From Caryophanales bacterium UBA6768 (lineage in GTDB: Bacteria > Bacillota > Bacilli > Bacillales_D > Amphibacillaceae): a DNA stretch of 27,547 bases. The stretch covers positions 1 to 27,547 of the forward strand of contig DKGO01000204.1 of the NCBI GenBank assembly GCA_002453315.1. Direction: 5' to 3'. How positions within the stretch are numbered: position 1 is the stretch's first letter; each line of letters opens with the position of its first letter. Of the stretch, positions 13,141 through 21,524 are shown piece after piece. The translations under genes were made by a program, and so were the position numbers. Under the pieces are notes generated by a model. That model searched no databases and had not been told where the DNA came from. It worked only from the letters and a program-made list of their open reading frames with translations.

Positions 13141-13386
13141 TTATTTTTTCTTTTTCTTCTTTTTTTCTGCTTCTTGTTGTTGATTCATCGCTCGCATCAT
13201 TTGGGTAATTTTCTTTTGCGATGGTTTTTGGCCCATTTGCATCATTAATGTACGCAACATTTGTTCATTAATTGGTGGATTTTTTTGTAAATAACTCATC
13301 ATGTATCTCCTTGCAATGAAAAATCCGAGTGCCAATCCAGCTGCTAATGAACCAAGTGCAATTAGGACAATCCAAATTGTCGACAT
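13141..13386 (-). CDS. yneF: YneF-family (UPF0154) membrane protein
   Basis: This 81-residue protein has an N-terminal transmembrane helix ([20 protein letters not shown]) followed by the conserved YneF segment: [20 protein letters not shown], then [16 protein letters not shown]. The tail is a run of lysines. The length and order match YneF of Bacillus, a small membrane protein of unknown function found next to tkt. Start ATG 13386 follows AGGAGG by 8 nt. It lies 51 nt after tkt, the same neighbour as in B. subtilis, and is followed by a terminator, so it is probably the last gene of ynzC-tkt-yneF. Confidence 0.9.
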   Translation of the reverse strand: MSTIWIVLIALGSLAAGLALGFFIARRYMMSYLQKNPPINEQMLRTLMMQMGQKPSQKKITQMMRAMNQQQEAEKKKKKKK

Positions 13387-13437
13387 AACATATTCCTCCT
13401 ATAAAAGATAACAATTGCTTTTAAAAAGTTAACGATA

Positions 13438-15438
13438 CTATTGTAATAAATTTTGCACATGATTGACAATATTTTCTACTGTAAATCCATATTCTTTGAT
13501 AATTGTATCTCCTTTAGCTGATGCACCAAAAGTGTCTACACCAATAATGATGCCCTTATCCCCTACATATCGTTCCCAACCTAATGAAGCAGCCATTTCT
13601 ATGGCGACTCGTTTTTTTACATGAACCGGAATGACTTGCTGTTTATAATCATCATCCTGTTGTTCAAATAAATCCCACGAAGGCATGCTTACTACTCGAA
13701 CTTGTCTACTTTGGGCACTTAATAAATTGTGTACTTCTATCGCTAAACTGACCTCAGAACCACTTGCTAACAGGATAACTTCTGGTTCCCCATCACAATC
13801 TTGTAAAATATAGGCTCCTTTTCGAACACCATTACTTGCCAATTCATTTGTTCTGCTTAGAGTAGGCAAACCTTGTCTAGTTAACACTAAAGCTGTCGGT
13901 TGTGACGTTGATTCCAATGCTATCTTCCAGGCAACTCTAGTTTCATTTCCGTCAGCCGGGCGTAATACTGTAAGATGTGGCATTGCCCGTAATGAGGCTA
14001 GTTGTTCCACTGGTTCATGTGTTGGGCCGTCTTCACCAACGGCAATTGAATCATGAGTAAACACATATGTCACTGGTGCTTTCATGATGGCTGATAAACG
14101 GATGGCTGGTCTCATATAGTCACTGAAAACGAAAAACGTTCCCCCGTAAACCTTTAATCCACCATGTAGGGCCATACCATTTAATGCAGCTCCCATAGCA
14201 AACTCACGGACTCCAAACCAAATATTACGTCCGCTATAATGATCCTTCGAAAAGTCCTTTTCTTCTTTCATCATTGTGTTATTGGAGCTTGCTAAATCAG
14301 CACTCCCACCAAATAACATTGGAACAGATTTGGACAAGGCATTAATCATATCACTTGAAGCAACTCTAGTTGCTAATTTATCTTTACCAGCTTCATAAGT
14401 AGGTAAATGATTATCCCAGTTATCAGGAAGTTTATTTTTTATTGCTAACGTTAATTCATTTGCCAAATTAGGAAATTCTTTCTCATATCGTTTGAAAAGC
14501 TCATCCCACTTCTGATTAGCATCATTACCCTTTGTGACTATTTTTTCTGTAAAATGTTCATATACTTCATCACTTACGTAAAATGGTTCATGTGGCCAAT
14601 TATAATACTCTTTTGTTAGCTTAGCTTCATCAATACCTAATGGTGCCCCATGACTTGCTGAAGAGGCAGATTTATTAGGCGATCCATAACCGATTACTGT
14701 TTTTACTTCAATCAATGTCGGTTGTGTTTTATTTTCCTTTGCTTGTTCTATTGCGTGAGAGATTTCCGTTAAATCATTACCATCACTAACATGTATTACT
14801 TGCCATCCGTAAGCGGAAAATCTTTGTTCAACATCATCTGAATATGATTGCTGTAGGTCACCATCTAGTGAAATATCATTAGAATCATATAAAACAATTA
14901 GTTTTCCTAATCCTAAGTGCCCTGCTAAAGATGCTGCCTCATGTGATATACCTTCCATGATGTCACCATCACCGACTAACGAATATGTATGATGATCAAT
15001 GATTGGGAAATTTACCTTATTATATTTTGCCGCTAAATGGGCCTCAGCCATCGCCATACCTACAGCCATCGCCACACCTTGGCCCAATGGTCCCGTTGTT
15101 GCCTCAACGCCATCTGTGTCTAAAACCTCGGGATGACCTGGTGTTCTAGATTGCCACTGGCGGAAACTTTTTAAATCATCCATTGTTACATCATAGCCTG
15201 ATAAATGTAATAAGCTATATAATAGCATTGATCCATGACCAGCAGATAAAATAAATCGATCACGATTAAACCAAGAGGAGTTTTTAGGGTTTTGGATCAT
15301 AAACTTAGTATACAAAGCATAGGCCATCGGTGCAGCTCCCATTGGTAAACCGGGATGACCAGAATTAGCCTTTTCTATCGCATCGATGGATAGAGTACGA
15401 ATTGTATTAATTGCTTGTTGTTCAATTGATGTAGACAT
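13438..15438 (-). CDS. tkt: transketolase
   Basis: This 666-residue enzyme moves two-carbon units between sugar phosphates in the non-oxidative pentose phosphate pathway, using thiamine diphosphate and Mg2+. The N-terminal region has [15 protein letters not shown]. The cofactor motif [20 protein letters not shown] runs on to the metal-binding Asn of [10 protein letters not shown]. The pyrimidine-binding domain shows [20 protein letters not shown] and the conserved [18 protein letters not shown]. The length is normal for bacterial transketolase. Start ATG 15438 follows AAAGGAAGAG. It lies 12 nt after ynzC in the same direction, so it shares that promoter, and yneF follows. Confidence 0.97.
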   Translation of the reverse strand: MSTSIEQQAINTIRTLSIDAIEKANSGHPGLPMGAAPMAYALYTKFMIQNPKNSSWFNRDRFILSAGHGSMLLYSLLHLSGYDVTMDDLKSFRQWQSRTPGHPEVLDTDGVEATTGPLGQGVAMAVGMAMAEAHLAAKYNKVNFPIIDHHTYSLVGDGDIMEGISHEAASLAGHLGLGKLIVLYDSNDISLDGDLQQSYSDDVEQRFSAYGWQVIHVSDGNDLTEISHAIEQAKENKTQPTLIEVKTVIGYGSPNKSASSASHGAPLGIDEAKLTKEYYNWPHEPFYVSDEVYEHFTEKIVTKGNDANQKWDELFKRYEKEFPNLANELTLAIKNKLPDNWDNHLPTYEAGKDKLATRVASSDMINALSKSVPMLFGGSADLASSNNTMMKEEKDFSKDHYSGRNIWFGVREFAMGAALNGMALHGGLKVYGGTFFVFSDYMRPAIRLSAIMKAPVTYVFTHDSIAVGEDGPTHEPVEQLASLRAMPHLTVLRPADGNETRVAWKIALESTSQPTALVLTRQGLPTLSRTNELASNGVRKGAYILQDCDGEPEVILLASGSEVSLAIEVHNLLSAQSRQVRVVSMPSWDLFEQQDDDYKQQVIPVHVKKRVAIEMAASLGWERYVGDKGIIIGVDTFGASAKGDTIIKEYGFTVENIVNHVQNLLQ

Positions 15439-15450
15439 AGTCTCTTCCTT

Positions 15451-15684
15451 TCAGTGTAAATTATTTTTGGTTTTTATATTTTTTATTTTCTTTGGCGTGA
15501 CATCATTACCTTCAGGGTCAATGACTGTCACATGCTCTAATTGATTTTTAAAGGAACTCCGTATATTTTTTAAGTATTCTTGTCTTAACTGTTTCTGTTC
15601 CTTCTTTTCCTCATCAGTTAAATTCGATGATTTCGCTTTTTTAGCTAAAAAATTGATCCTCTTTAGTTTTTTATCTGATAACAT
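15451..15684 (-). CDS. ynzC: DUF896 (YnzC-family) protein
   Basis: This 77-residue protein has the DUF896 pattern: a helical hairpin at residues about 5-42 (KRINFLAKKAKSSNLTDEEK, then KEQKQLRQEYLKNIR). The conserved HVTVIDPEGNDVTPKK follows near the C-terminus. B. subtilis YnzC is the comparison; it is SOS-linked through its location after lexA-yneA-yneB, and its molecular role is unknown. Here yneA and yneB are missing and ynzC has its own promoter with no SOS box that I can see. Start ATG 15684 follows AGAGGTG. Probably co-transcribed with tkt. Confidence 0.92.
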   Translation of the reverse strand: MLSDKKLKRINFLAKKAKSSNLTDEEKKEQKQLRQEYLKNIRSSFKNQLEHVTVIDPEGNDVTPKKIKNIKTKNNLH

Positions 15685-15703
15685 GATTTTACACCTCTTA
15701 TCT

Positions 15704-15732
15704 ATTGTACTTAACTTTATCTTAATAGTAAA
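15704..15732 (-). promoter_or_regulatory. sigma-A promoter for ynzC-tkt
   Basis: On the minus strand TTTACT (15732-15727) and TACAAT (15709-15704) are spaced by exactly 17 nt. The -10 is 19 nt from the ynzC start codon, which fits a very short leader. Confidence 0.55.
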
Positions 15733-15835
15733 AAATAATACAAATTAGCTTAATTTTAACATGGATAATAGTAGCACACCATTTAGATTATTATTGACTG
15801 AAGAATTTCCTAATAGACTTTCAATGCGATAAAAC

Positions 15836-15849
15836 AGAACCTATGTTTG
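15836..15849 (+). promoter_or_regulatory. LexA/SOS box in the lexA promoter
   Basis: AGAAC-CTAT-GTTTG matches the Bacillus SOS consensus CGAAC-RNRY-GTTYC in the GAAC and GTTT half-site cores. It overlaps the -35 of the lexA promoter, so LexA bound here would block its own transcription. Confidence 0.7.
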
Positions 15850-15874
15850 ACTTATAGTGTGTTTATGCTATCAT
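15847..15874 (+). promoter_or_regulatory. lexA promoter
   Basis: TTGACT (15847-15852) and TATCAT (15869-15874) are spaced by 16 nt, with a TGC extended -10 in front of the latter. The start codon is 33 nt downstream. The SOS box covers the -35. Confidence 0.65.
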
Positions 15875-15906
15875 ATTAGTAAGAAAATATATAGGGTGGT
15901 GTTAAT

Positions 15907-16527
15907 GTGAATAATCTATCAAAACGACAACAAATGATTTATGATTTTATTATAAGTGAAGTAGAGGTCAAAGGTTATCCCCCTTCGGTAAGAGAAATAG
16001 CTAAGGCAGTTGGACTTGCTTCAAGTTCAACAGTTCATGGACATTTATCAACGATAGAGAAAAAAGGCTACATAAAAAGAGATCCAACGAAACCAAGAGC
16101 GATTGAAATAATCGATAAGCAATTAGAACATGCATCAAAGGATACTGCACGTTATGCCCCTGTTATTGGGAAAGTAACAGCGGGAATTCCCATTACAGCG
16201 ATTGAAAATATTGAGGAATATAATCCGGTACCAAGTTCAATGGCTAGTGCGAATGATAATTTATTTATTTTAGTCATAGAAGGCAACAGTATGGAGAATG
16301 TTGGTATCTTAAATGGAGATAAAGTAATTGTAAAACAACAACAAACGGCCGAAAATGGCGACATTGTCGTAGCGATGACTGAAGATGATGAAGCAACAGT
16401 AAAAAGATTTTTTAAAGAAAAAGACCATATTAAATTGCAACCAGAAAATGACTATATGAGTCCAATCATTTTAGATAATGTCACCATTTTAGGGAAAATT
16501 GTCGGATTATATCGTCATGTAAAGTAA
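15907..16527 (+). CDS. lexA: LexA SOS repressor
   Basis: This 206-residue repressor controls the SOS response and self-cleaves when RecA filaments form. Residues 1-65 are the winged helix-turn-helix ([20 protein letters not shown]). The cleavage site is Ala92-Gly93 (VTAGIP). The catalytic Ser128 is in EGNSMENVG and Lys166 in ATVKRFF. All positions agree with B. subtilis LexA to within one residue. The start is GTG 15907, with GGGTGGTG 6 nt upstream. It is divergent from ynzC-tkt and convergent with ynbB, and autoregulated through the SOS box overlapping its promoter. It lacks the divergent yneA-yneB found in Bacillus. Confidence 0.97.
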   Translation: MNNLSKRQQMIYDFIISEVEVKGYPPSVREIAKAVGLASSSTVHGHLSTIEKKGYIKRDPTKPRAIEIIDKQLEHASKDTARYAPVIGKVTAGIPITAIENIEEYNPVPSSMASANDNLFILVIEGNSMENVGILNGDKVIVKQQQTAENGDIVVAMTEDDEATVKRFFKEKDHIKLQPENDYMSPIILDNVTILGKIVGLYRHVK

Positions 16528-16542
16528 TATTCATTATTTAAA

Positions 16543-16579
16543 TCCCGTACATAATATCGTCAATCGTACGGGACTTTTT
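16543..16579 (+). terminator. intrinsic terminator between lexA and ynbB
   Basis: TCCCGTAC (16543-16550) pairs with GTACGGGA (16566-16573) over a 15-nt loop, followed by CTTTTT on the plus strand. It sits between two convergent genes and may slow transcription on both strands, though the T-tract favours lexA. Confidence 0.75.
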
Positions 16580-16583
16580 AAAT

Positions 16584-17819
16584 TTATAAAATATGTTGTT
16601 CCATTAAAGAATTAATCGTTTTAATTATTGCAATTTTCACATGGGCGTATGTAAGCCCTCCTTGCATAAAGGCAATATATGGTGGTTTAATCGGCCCATC
16701 AATCGATAGTTCAATACTAGAGCCTTGAATAAATGTCCCCGCTGCCATGATCACCTTTTCTTCATATCCCGGCATACTACTAGGGTATGGGGCAACATAT
16801 GAATTGACGGGTGAATTTTTTTGAATCGTTTGGCAAAATGCAATCATTTTTTCTTCTGAATGGAATGTAATTGATTGAATAATATCTGTTCGTTTAGTAT
16901 CAAATTTAGGTTTTGTTTCAATGCCTAGCTTGTCTAATAAACGAGCAGTGAAAATGGCTCCTTTTAACGCTTCGCCGACAACGTGTGGGGCTAAGAAAAA
17001 CCCTTGATACATTTCTTGAAGCATATGTAAAGTCGCCCCGGCATCCTTACCTAGTCCTGGAGCAGTTAGCCTATTTGCGGCCCTCAGTACATGTGCTTTT
17101 TTACCAACGATATATCCGCCTGCTCTCACTAAACCTCCACCGGGATTTTTTATTAAGGAACCAGCCATAATATCGGCGCCAACATGAAGCGGTTCTTTCG
17201 TTTCAACAAATTCTCCATAACAATTATCGACAAAAATGATAATATCCTGATTGATTTCCTTAACGAAGGCAATCATTTCTTCAATTTCATTAATTGAAAA
17301 TGATGGTCGATCCTCATATCCTTTAGAGCGTTGAATTCCAACCACTTTCGTTTTACTAGTCATTGCCTGACGAATACCTTCATAATTAATGCAATGTCCA
17401 TCTTTTAAGGCGACATGTTGATATGAAATTAAATAATCTTTTAATGACCCGGTATTGGGATCTTTTCCTATGACCTCATCTAGCGTATCATATGGCGCAC
17501 CAGTGATATACAGTAATTCATCATATGGTTGTAATAAGGCAAATAAAGTCGTTGCTATCGCATGGGTCCCAGACACAATTTGTGGTCTTACAAGGGCATC
17601 TTCTCCGCCAAAAACTTTTGCATAAATTGCTTCTAGACTATCACGACCTATATCATCATACCCATACCCATCAGTTGAACTAAAATGATGATCACCTATA
17701 TGTTCTGACTGAAAAGCCTCTAACACTCTAGTTTGGTTAAACTCTACTCGTTCATTTACTTGTGAAAATATATCAGCACAATCTTTTTCTATTTCTTGTA
17801 TAAAGGACTTCTCTAACAT
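16584..17819 (-). CDS. ynbB: methionine gamma-lyase-family PLP protein (YnbB, aluminium-resistance family)
   Basis: This 411-residue protein is of the fold-type I pyridoxal-phosphate family once named aluminium resistance protein and now called methionine gamma-lyase family. The PLP lysine is in GSLIKNPGGGLVRAGGYI. The Asp before it, in FVDNCYGEFVE, should contact the pyridine nitrogen. Other family blocks are RPQIVSGTHAIATTLFALL and TAPGLGKDAGATLHML. The actual substrate is not established. It starts 5 nt after hflX, with AAAGGAG 11 nt upstream inside the hflX end, so the two are one transcription unit. In Bacillus glnR and glnA follow it; here they are absent and the gene abuts lexA. Confidence 0.9.
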   Translation of the reverse strand: MLEKSFIQEIEKDCADIFSQVNERVEFNQTRVLEAFQSEHIGDHHFSSTDGYGYDDIGRDSLEAIYAKVFGGEDALVRPQIVSGTHAIATTLFALLQPYDELLYITGAPYDTLDEVIGKDPNTGSLKDYLISYQHVALKDGHCINYEGIRQAMTSKTKVVGIQRSKGYEDRPSFSINEIEEMIAFVKEINQDIIIFVDNCYGEFVETKEPLHVGADIMAGSLIKNPGGGLVRAGGYIVGKKAHVLRAANRLTAPGLGKDAGATLHMLQEMYQGFFLAPHVVGEALKGAIFTARLLDKLGIETKPKFDTKRTDIIQSITFHSEEKMIAFCQTIQKNSPVNSYVAPYPSSMPGYEEKVIMAAGTFIQGSSIELSIDGPIKPPYIAFMQGGLTYAHVKIAIIKTINSLMEQHIL

Positions 17820-17824
17820 CCCCC

Positions 17825-19063
17825 TTACCGCTCCTTTAAGTATTTTTGTAATGGATGATTATGGGCAATATACCCTTCTAACATGTATTTATTTTCATCC
17901 TCCATAAATGCATCGTTGATTAAAATAGAATGTTTTCGTAATTGATACATTAAATCAATTTGTGTTGATTCAATGGAAATTTTATAATATTCCCATTGTT
18001 CTATTATCATTTTTTCAATCAATTGGAGTAACTTATTAATATCTTCATCATTATAGGCACTCATCACAATTGAAGGATGATTTGTTGGAATAAATGCATC
18101 ATTCAACAAATCCTTTTTATTATATACAGTTAACATTGGAATGTTATTTGCATCTAGTTCTTCCAATATTTCATGGACAACTACCTCATGCTGGTTATAG
18201 TCATTATTTGAAGCATCAACGACATGGATAATAAAATCAGCCTCAGTTACTTCCTCAAGGGTAGATTTGAAGGAAGCAATTAATGAGGTCGGTAATTCTT
18301 GTAAAAATCCAACCGTATCAGAAAGTAAGCATTTAAATCCTGAAGGAAGCCGAACCGTTCTAGATAAAGGATCTAATGTTGCAAATAATAAATCCTCTTC
18401 TAAGGTGTTCTCATCAGATATTTGATTAAATAATGTTGATTTCCCAGCATTTGTATAGCCTACTATCGCTATTTGATAAACATAATTTTGCTTTCTACGT
18501 TTTCGATATTGGTCCCGTTGTTTAACAACCATTTTCATTCGTCGTTTAATATCCTCGATTCGGCGTCTAATATGTCTTTGATCCGTTTCTAATTTTGTTT
18601 CCCCTGGCCCTCTTGTACCTATTCCTCCACCAAGTCTTGATAAGACAAGCCCCATTCCGTGTAGTCTAGGTAACGTATATTCCAATTGAGCCAACTCTAC
18701 CTGCAATTTTCCTTCTTTTGTTGTTGCACGTTGCGCAAAAATATCTAATATTAACTGACTTCTATCAATTACACGGATTTCAAACATGTCATTTAAATTC
18801 CTTAATTGGCTAGGAGAAAGTTCATTATTGGCTATTACAAGATCAATACTTTGTAATTCAATAGATTGTTTAATTTCTTGTAATTTTCCTTCCCCTACAT
18901 ATGTTACGGGGTGAATTTGTTCCCTTCTTTGTACAACTACTTCCTTTACATTTCCTCCAACCGTTCTACTTAAGGAATATATTTCATCTAACGTAGAATC
19001 AAAATGTTCATCTGTCACATATTTTGTTTTTACAGCAATGATTAAAATGTTTTCCATTGTCAT
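17825..19063 (-). CDS. hflX: GTPase HflX
   Basis: This 412-residue ribosome-associated GTPase (B. subtilis YnbA) is thought to split or rescue stalled 70S ribosomes under stress. Residues 1-190 form the HflX N-terminal domain with the signature GGGIGTRGPGETKLETDQR near its end and a basic coiled-coil stretch. The G domain has P-loop GYTNAGKST, DTVGFLQELP (G3) and NKKD (G4). A short C-terminal domain follows. Start ATG 19063 has AAAGGAAG 8 nt upstream; an ATG two codons later is less well placed. It is followed after 5 nt by ynbB and lies 90 nt after spoVK. Confidence 0.95.
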   Translation of the reverse strand: MTMENILIIAVKTKYVTDEHFDSTLDEIYSLSRTVGGNVKEVVVQRREQIHPVTYVGEGKLQEIKQSIELQSIDLVIANNELSPSQLRNLNDMFEIRVIDRSQLILDIFAQRATTKEGKLQVELAQLEYTLPRLHGMGLVLSRLGGGIGTRGPGETKLETDQRHIRRRIEDIKRRMKMVVKQRDQYRKRRKQNYVYQIAIVGYTNAGKSTLFNQISDENTLEEDLLFATLDPLSRTVRLPSGFKCLLSDTVGFLQELPTSLIASFKSTLEEVTEADFIIHVVDASNNDYNQHEVVVHEILEELDANNIPMLTVYNKKDLLNDAFIPTNHPSIVMSAYNDEDINKLLQLIEKMIIEQWEYYKISIESTQIDLMYQLRKHSILINDAFMEDENKYMLEGYIAHNHPLQKYLKER

Positions 19064-19153
19064 AGGTGTTTCTTCCTTTAATTTATAGTGATAATGTTAT
19101 ATTTAGCATAACAAATAGGCACATTTATGAACAGAAATGTCCATTCCTATTAG

Positions 19154-20071
19154 TCAACTATCGACAATATCCTCTGAAGTTATTAGTTGTAAGTCTGTTA
19201 TAGTAAGGTTTTCTTCTTCAAATAAACGAATTGCCTGTTTCCGAATTCCCTGTTCAATGATATTTCTAACATATCTTCCGTTAGAAAAGTTATGCATATT
19301 TTCCAGCCTATGATGATAGATTTTCCTATATAGTTTTTCTATGGCACAATTTGATAAAATATACTCGCGGTTTTCAGCCATTTGATGGGCAATTTTAATA
19401 AGGTCCTCTGTCGAATAATCTTGAAAATATAATTGGAAAGGAAAACGAGAGGCAATGCCTGGATTTAATGACATAAAATGATCCATTTCCTTTGGATATC
19501 CCGCTAAAATTAAAACAAGGTCTTGGGAGTGGTCTTCCATCTGTTTCACGATTGTATCAATGGCTTCTCTCCCAAAATCCTTGTGTCCACCCCGTGCTAG
19601 AGAATATGCTTCATCAATAAACAATACACCTCCAATTGCTTTTTCAAAGATTGCTTTCGTTTTTTGAGCTGTTTGGCCAATATATTCACCAACTAAATCT
19701 GCTCTTTCAACTTCAATAAATTGGCCCTGTGAAAGGATGTTTAGCCGATAGAGCAACTTAGCCAATTCCCTTGCAATAGACGTTTTACCTGTTCCAGGAT
19801 TTCCTGTAAATATCATATGCAATACTTGTTTTGATTTCGAAAGACCCATTTCCGTTCTTTTTTCATTTATTTGTTTCATTGCGTATATTTCAGTAACAAT
19901 ATGTTTAATTTCTAAATCACCAATGTAGGAAGAAAAAATGGCTTCTATTTCTTGTAATAGCTTTAATGATTTTATTTGTCGCTGATTATTTAACGAATGG
20001 ATAATTTTCGGTTGCTTATTAAAGCTAATATTTATTTTACCATTTTGTTGTCGAAGTACTCGAGCGTTCAA
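19154..20071 (-). CDS. spoVK: stage V sporulation protein K, AAA+ ATPase
   Basis: This 305-residue AAA+ ATPase is needed for late sporulation in B. subtilis. It has Walker A in FTGNPGTGKTSIA, Walker B in GGVLFIDEAYSL, sensor 1 in LVLILAGYPKEM and an arginine-finger segment in NPGIASRFPF. The C-terminal small helical domain ends FSNGRYVRNIIEQGIRKQAI. Start TTG 20071 is chosen because GAGGGG lies 7 nt upstream. An in-frame TTG at 20086 lies before that site. The closest known relative family is the CbbX/SpoVK type. It sits between hfq (after a terminator) and hflX, as in B. subtilis. A sporulation-type -10 element lies just upstream. Confidence 0.93.
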   Translation of the reverse strand: MNARVLRQQNGKINISFNKQPKIIHSLNNQRQIKSLKLLQEIEAIFSSYIGDLEIKHIVTEIYAMKQINEKRTEMGLSKSKQVLHMIFTGNPGTGKTSIARELAKLLYRLNILSQGQFIEVERADLVGEYIGQTAQKTKAIFEKAIGGVLFIDEAYSLARGGHKDFGREAIDTIVKQMEDHSQDLVLILAGYPKEMDHFMSLNPGIASRFPFQLYFQDYSTEDLIKIAHQMAENREYILSNCAIEKLYRKIYHHRLENMHNFSNGRYVRNIIEQGIRKQAIRLFEEENLTITDLQLITSEDIVDS

Positions 20072-20092
20072 ATCATCACCCCTCAATATTTT

Positions 20093-20101
20093 TAGTATAC
20101 G
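20093..20101 (-). promoter_or_regulatory. possible mother-cell (sigma-K/E-like) -10 for spoVK
   Basis: CGTATACTA on the minus strand fits the sigma-K -10 pattern CATAnnnTA with one mismatch and partly resembles sigma-E. It lies about 20 nt before the spoVK start. No convincing -35 was found, so this is weak. Confidence 0.25.
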
Positions 20102-20164
20102 CCACTAAAAATAAAATGTGATAATCGCCCAAAATTATGTGTACCTACATATAAATAACCATGA

Positions 20165-20198
20165 AAAACAGTAGGAATATATTATTACCTACTGTTTT
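20165..20198. terminator. strong terminator after hfq
   Basis: AAAACAGTAGG (20165-20175) and CCTACTGTTTT (20188-20198) pair perfectly over a 12-nt loop. On the minus strand the stem is followed by a run of T, so it ends the mutS-mutL-miaA-hfq transcript before spoVK. The symmetrical ends could also work from the other side. Confidence 0.8.
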
Positions 20199-20256
20199 CC
20201 TTAGGGAACTATTTTTTATTATTTGAGCAAATATTAAATTCTATACTAAGTTGTCA

Positions 20257-20484
20257 TCATTCCTCATTATTAAGCGTAACATTTCTTGCTGGAGCAAATG
20301 TTGAAATGGCGTGTTTATATATGAGTTGTTGTTTACCTTCAGTTTCTAGTAAAACCGTAAAATTATCAAATGCCTTAATCACACCTCTAAGTTGAAAACC
20401 ATTCGTTAAAAAAACAGTGACTGATTGTTTTTCTTTCCTTAGTTGATTTAAATAGTGATCTTGAATATTTGTTGTTTGTGCCAT
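20257..20484 (-). CDS. hfq: RNA chaperone Hfq
   Basis: This 75-residue Sm-like protein assembles as a hexamer and binds small RNAs and mRNAs. The Sm1 region is [20 protein letters not shown] with [10 protein letters not shown], and Sm2 is [12 protein letters not shown], with the Tyr-Lys-His motif of the RNA-binding proximal face. The N-terminus [19 protein letters not shown] is typical. Start ATG 20484 has AAGGAGG 7 nt upstream; the frame continues open upstream to 20541 with no start supported. It lies 41 nt after miaA, as in many bacteria, and is followed by a strong terminator. Confidence 0.97.
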   Translation of the reverse strand: MAQTTNIQDHYLNQLRKEKQSVTVFLTNGFQLRGVIKAFDNFTVLLETEGKQQLIYKHAISTFAPARNVTLNNEE

Positions 20485-20525
20485 TGAAAAAGCCTCCTTA
20501 TTTCTATCTATATTTGATACCACAT

Positions 20526-21458
20526 CTATTCGTATAACCAATGTTTAATATTTACATGAATAGAGTGTAGCATTTGTTGATAAGTTTGATTGTCTAAATG
20601 ATACCATTGCACATTCATCTTATTTTTAAACCATGTAAATTGTCTTTTTGCATAATTTCTAGTATGTTTTTTTAATCGATTAACACAATGTTCTAAAGAT
20701 GCTTCTCCATTTAAATATGGAATGATTTCTTTATATCCAATTGCTTGCATTGATGGAATGTCTCTCCCATAAGTAGTTACTAACTGACGGACTTCCTCAA
20801 CTAATCCTCTTTTTATCATTAAGTCAATTCGTTGATTGATTAGATTATATAGGATTTCACGTTTCTTTTCCAATCCAATCAATTTATAGTCATAGATTGT
20901 CGTTTGTTTTTGCATTTGATGAATTTCTGTCATCGTTTTTCCCGTTGACTTGTATATTTCTAACGCACGTATGACACGTCTAATATTATTGGGATGAATT
21001 TTTTTCGCTTGTTCTTTGTCTACTCTTTGTAATTCCTCATATAAAGGGGTAATTCCTTCTGTTTTATATATTTGTTCTAATTTGTGCGTTAATTCCTCGT
21101 TTCTTTTATGCTTAAAACGATAGTCATGTAATATCGCATCAATATATAAACCACTTCCACCTACTATAATCGGAATTTTACCTTTTTCACATATTCGTTT
21201 AATCGATGACCGTACTTTATGTTGAAATTGGGCGACTGAAAATGATTCATTGGGATGGATAATGTCAATCATATAATGTGGAATATTTGCCATTTCCCCT
21301 TGGGTAATTTTATCGGTTCCAATGTCCATTCCTTTATAGATTTGCATAGAATCGCCACTAATGATTTCACCATTAAATTGTTTGGCAATATCAATACTTA
21401 TTTTTGTTTTACCTACAGCTGTTGGTCCTACAATAACGATTATTTTATTCTTCACCAT
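20526..21458 (-). CDS. miaA: tRNA dimethylallyltransferase MiaA
   Basis: This 310-residue enzyme transfers a dimethylallyl group from DMAPP to N6 of A37 in tRNAs that read codons starting with U. It has P-loop GPTAVGKTK near residue 11, the [15 protein letters not shown] substrate block, the HYMIDI segment, VGGSGLY and the tRNA-contact region ending KRQFTWFKN. The length is normal. Start ATG 21458 is chosen because AAGGGG lies 5 nt upstream. An upstream in-frame ATG at 21482 has no such site and would lie before the Shine-Dalgarno. The gene follows mutL by 66 nt and precedes hfq, a common order. Confidence 0.96.
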   Translation of the reverse strand: MVKNKIIVIVGPTAVGKTKISIDIAKQFNGEIISGDSMQIYKGMDIGTDKITQGEMANIPHYMIDIIHPNESFSVAQFQHKVRSSIKRICEKGKIPIIVGGSGLYIDAILHDYRFKHKRNEELTHKLEQIYKTEGITPLYEELQRVDKEQAKKIHPNNIRRVIRALEIYKSTGKTMTEIHQMQKQTTIYDYKLIGLEKKREILYNLINQRIDLMIKRGLVEEVRQLVTTYGRDIPSMQAIGYKEIIPYLNGEASLEHCVNRLKKHTRNYAKRQFTWFKNKMNVQWYHLDNQTYQQMLHSIHVNIKHWLYE

Positions 21459-21524
21459 TATTCCCCTTATTAACTCGTTCAAACATTTTTACAAATATTT
21501 TTATTTTGTCGTGATTTATTGGTG

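Noticed and set aside
13141..13165. Poly-lysine tail of YneF as a frameshift artefact
   Set aside because: The conserved YneF core ends before it and lysine-rich tails are tolerated; the terminator sits right after the stop, so no missing extension is implied.
20485..20541. N-terminal extension of Hfq
   Set aside because: The extra residues include the AAGGAGG site, and Hfq proteins start at MAQ.
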